From an uncultured Burkholderiales bacterium (GTDB lineage: Bacteria > Pseudomonadota > Gammaproteobacteria > Burkholderiales > Burkholderiaceae_C), in the NCBI GenBank assembly GCA_903925445.1, contig CAIYFE010000201.1, positions 1 to 7,965 of the forward strand: DNA of 7,965 nucleotides. The letters run 5' to 3'. How positions within the stretch are numbered: the stretch's first letter is position 1; each line of letters starts with the position of its first letter. Under the pieces are notes generated by a model that was not told the DNA's origin, did not search any database, and saw nothing but the letters and a program-made list of their open reading frames with translations. Positions 6,732 through 7,965 of this stretch are shown here, piece by piece. Both the position numbers and the translations under genes were made by a program.

Positions 6732-7605
6732 GTTCATGCTCCTTGGCGGCTGTTCCAACTTGTTGCATCCAGTTGTAGAGGATGAAGCAGAGCAACAAAA
6801 TGATGAGGAAATAAATCAGAGAAAACGCGGCAGCGGGCCCCAAATCAAACTGCCCAACCGCTTTTTGCGTGAGGTACTGGCTTAAGAAAGTCGTGGCATT
6901 GCCAGGACCACCGCCTGTGAGCACAAAGGGTTCGGTGTAAATCATGAAGCTGTCCATGAACCGCAAGAGCACCGCGATCATCAACACGCCGCGCATTTTG
7001 GGCAACTGAATGAATCGGAACACAGCAAACTTAGAGGCGCCATCAATGCGAGCCGCTTGGTAGTAAGCATCGGGGATGCTGCGCAATCCAGCAAAAGCGA
7101 GCAAGGCCACCAAAGGCGTCCAATGCCAAACGTCCATCACCAAAACGGTCACCCATGCATAGGTCGCGTCGCCTGTGTAGTTGTAATCAAAACCCATCGC
7201 TTGCAAGGTGTAGCCCAACAAACCGATGTCAGCACGGCCATAGATTTGCCAAATTGTGCCCACCACGTTCCAAGGAATCAGCAAGGACAAAGCCACTGTG
7301 ACCAAGGTGACCGAGGACTTCCATCCCTGCGCAGGCATGGACAAAGCCAAGGCCACGCCCAATGGAATTTCCACCACCAACACCGAAAAAGAAAACACCA
7401 GCTGACGCCACAAAGCCTCGTGCAAATCTTGATCTCGCATGACTTGCGCAAACCACTCTGTGCCAACAAAGACTCGACGCTCGGGTGAAATGATGTCTTG
7501 CACGGAGTAGTTCACCACGGTCATCAGCGGAACTATGGCTGAGAAAGCCACGCACAAGAGCACGGGCAAGATCAGAAACCACGCTTTTTGGTTGACGGGC
7601 TTCAT
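6724..7605 (-). CDS. glpP: ABC transporter inner-membrane permease (GlpP-type, MalF/UgpA-like)
   Basis: The partner permease of 293 residues, with about six helices (roughly 9-31, 67-90, 97-120, 150-174, 205-225 and 258-280). The EAA loop is DAYYQAARIDGASKFAVF (179-196), ending in RFIQLP (197-202). The later segment FVLTGGGPGNATTFLS (227-242) is typical of sugar and polyol permeases of the MalF type. The start codon overlaps the ATPase stop as ATGA. GAGGAG lies 8 nt before it, inside the ATPase gene. Glycerol specificity is inferred from the whole set of neighbours (GlpV-like protein, DUF2160 protein and glpD), not from the permease alone. The symbol follows Rhizobium nomenclature; the Bacillus antiterminator of the same name is unrelated. 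Confidence 0.9.
   Translation of the reverse strand: MKPVNQKAWFLILPVLLCVAFSAIVPLMTVVNYSVQDIISPERRVFVGTEWFAQVMRDQDLHEALWRQLVFSFSVLVVEIPLGVALALSMPAQGWKSSVTLVTVALSLLIPWNVVGTIWQIYGRADIGLLGYTLQAMGFDYNYTGDATYAWVTVLVMDVWHWTPLVALLAFAGLRSIPDAYYQAARIDGASKFAVFRFIQLPKMRGVLMIAVLLRFMDSFMIYTEPFVLTGGGPGNATTFLSQYLTQKAVGQFDLGPAAAFSLIYFLIILLLCFILYNWMQQVGTAAKEHEHA
6739..6744 (-). promoter_or_regulatory. Shine-Dalgarno deciding the glpQ start
   Basis: AAGGAG on the minus strand, within the last codons of glpP. It is 7 nt before the ATG at 6731 and only 1 nt before the ATG at 6737, so the 270-residue reading of glpQ is favoured. Confidence 0.75.
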
Positions 7606-7965
7606 GCCAACAACTCCTCATTTTTGTAGAAACATGTGTGCGCACCCAAGACTTGCAAGTGCACGCCCTGCCCCACATTCAAGCTCGGATGATCGAGCGG
7701 CAATCGCACCCGAATGGTTTGTCCTTCACACAGCGCGGTCATCAAGTAACTGGTGCCCAAATCTTGCCAACGCAACACTTGCGCAGGCAAGGTGTTGTGC
7801 ATCGGCTGCGTCGAAACGCCCACATATTCAGGACGAATGCCTAAGCGAATTTCTTGGGTTTTATGCAAGCGATCGAGCAACGTCGAATCCACTGACAACG
7901 TGCTTTGACCCACACGCAAGGCGTGGTCTTGAAACGTTGCGGGCAAAAAATTCATCCCAGGTGAG
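7602..7965 (-). CDS. glpT: ABC transporter ATPase, C-terminal part (GlpT-type, MalK-like; runs off right edge)
   Basis: The visible 120 residues are the C-terminal end of an energising subunit. The frame is open to the edge and reads SPGMNFLPA at the first complete codons, the stretch that in MalK/UgpC-like ATPases links the nucleotide-binding domain to the TOBE/OB-fold regulatory domain. The ATG at 7955 is therefore an internal Met, not a start. RLGIRPEYVGV and the following strands (LGTSYLMTAL, IRVRLPLD) fit a TOBE domain. Walker A, the signature motif and Walker B lie outside the window. The stop overlaps the glpP start by 4 nt (ATGA). In Rhizobium two ATPases, GlpS then GlpT, precede GlpP; this one takes the GlpT place, but the GlpS/GlpT choice rests on position only. 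Confidence 0.82.
   Translation of the reverse strand, partial: SPGMNFLPATFQDHALRVGQSTLSVDSTLLDRLHKTQEIRLGIRPEYVGVSTQPMHNTLPAQVLRWQDLGTSYLMTALCEGQTIRVRLPLDHPSLNVGQGVHLQVLGAHTCFYKNEELLA
7614..7619 (-). promoter_or_regulatory. Shine-Dalgarno of glpP inside the ATPase gene
   Basis: GAGGAG on the minus strand, 8 nt before the glpP ATG and within the last codons of the ATPase. It supports the ATGA-overlap start. Confidence 0.7.

Noticed and set aside
5751..6785. Plus-strand open frame of 344 codons opposite glpQ and glpU
   Set aside because: It is antisense to two genes with clear membrane-protein and EAA-loop signatures. Its product is rich in His, Gln and Arg with no recognisable domain, as expected for a shadow frame.

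Overview
The window looks like a chromosomal segment of a betaproteobacterium, most likely order Burkholderiales and family Comamonadaceae. That placement rests on the look of the proteins (YbfB/YjiJ-type MFS, Glyoxalase_3-type VOC protein, S4-domain pseudouridine synthase) and on mid-range GC judged by eye. It is an inference, not a computed assignment. There are no RNA genes, CRISPR arrays, insertion sequences or phage genes, and coding density is very high.

Layout. Positions 1-207 (minus) hold the N-terminal S4 domain of a pseudouridine synthase cut by the left edge. A 44-bp divergent gap separates it from a VOC/glyoxalase-like gene at 252-959 (plus). Everything from 975 to the right edge is on the minus strand. 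Read in transcription order, from high to low coordinates, it is: the C-terminal end of an ABC ATPase (7965-7602), two permeases (7605-6724 and 6731-5919), a small membrane protein of the DUF2160/GlpU type (5908-5600), a periplasmic solute-binding protein (5513-3780), glycerol-3-phosphate dehydrogenase glpD (3714-2152) and a YbfB/YjiJ-type MFS transporter (2141-975).

How the genes work together. The set matches the glycerol ABC importer described in Rhizobium leguminosarum (GlpS/T ATPases, GlpP/Q permeases, GlpU, GlpV), linked to GlpD, which feeds glycerol-derived glycerol-3-phosphate into central metabolism and the quinone pool. Glycerol kinase, a GlpR-type regulator and the second ATPase are not in the window; they may lie beyond the right edge. 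The ABC genes are tightly coupled (4-nt overlap, 8-nt overlap, 10-nt gap) and each has a strong Shine-Dalgarno sequence.

The main structure beyond the genes is regulatory. A strong intrinsic terminator sits between glpV and glpD, followed by two T8 tracts that run almost to the glpD start codon, and there is no Shine-Dalgarno for glpD. A perfect 8-bp hairpin lies in the 86-nt gap between glpU and glpV. The downstream MFS gene starts 10 nt after glpD, also without a visible Shine-Dalgarno. I see no clearly new biological system; the most open questions are the glpD leader, the role of the MFS gene, and GlpU.
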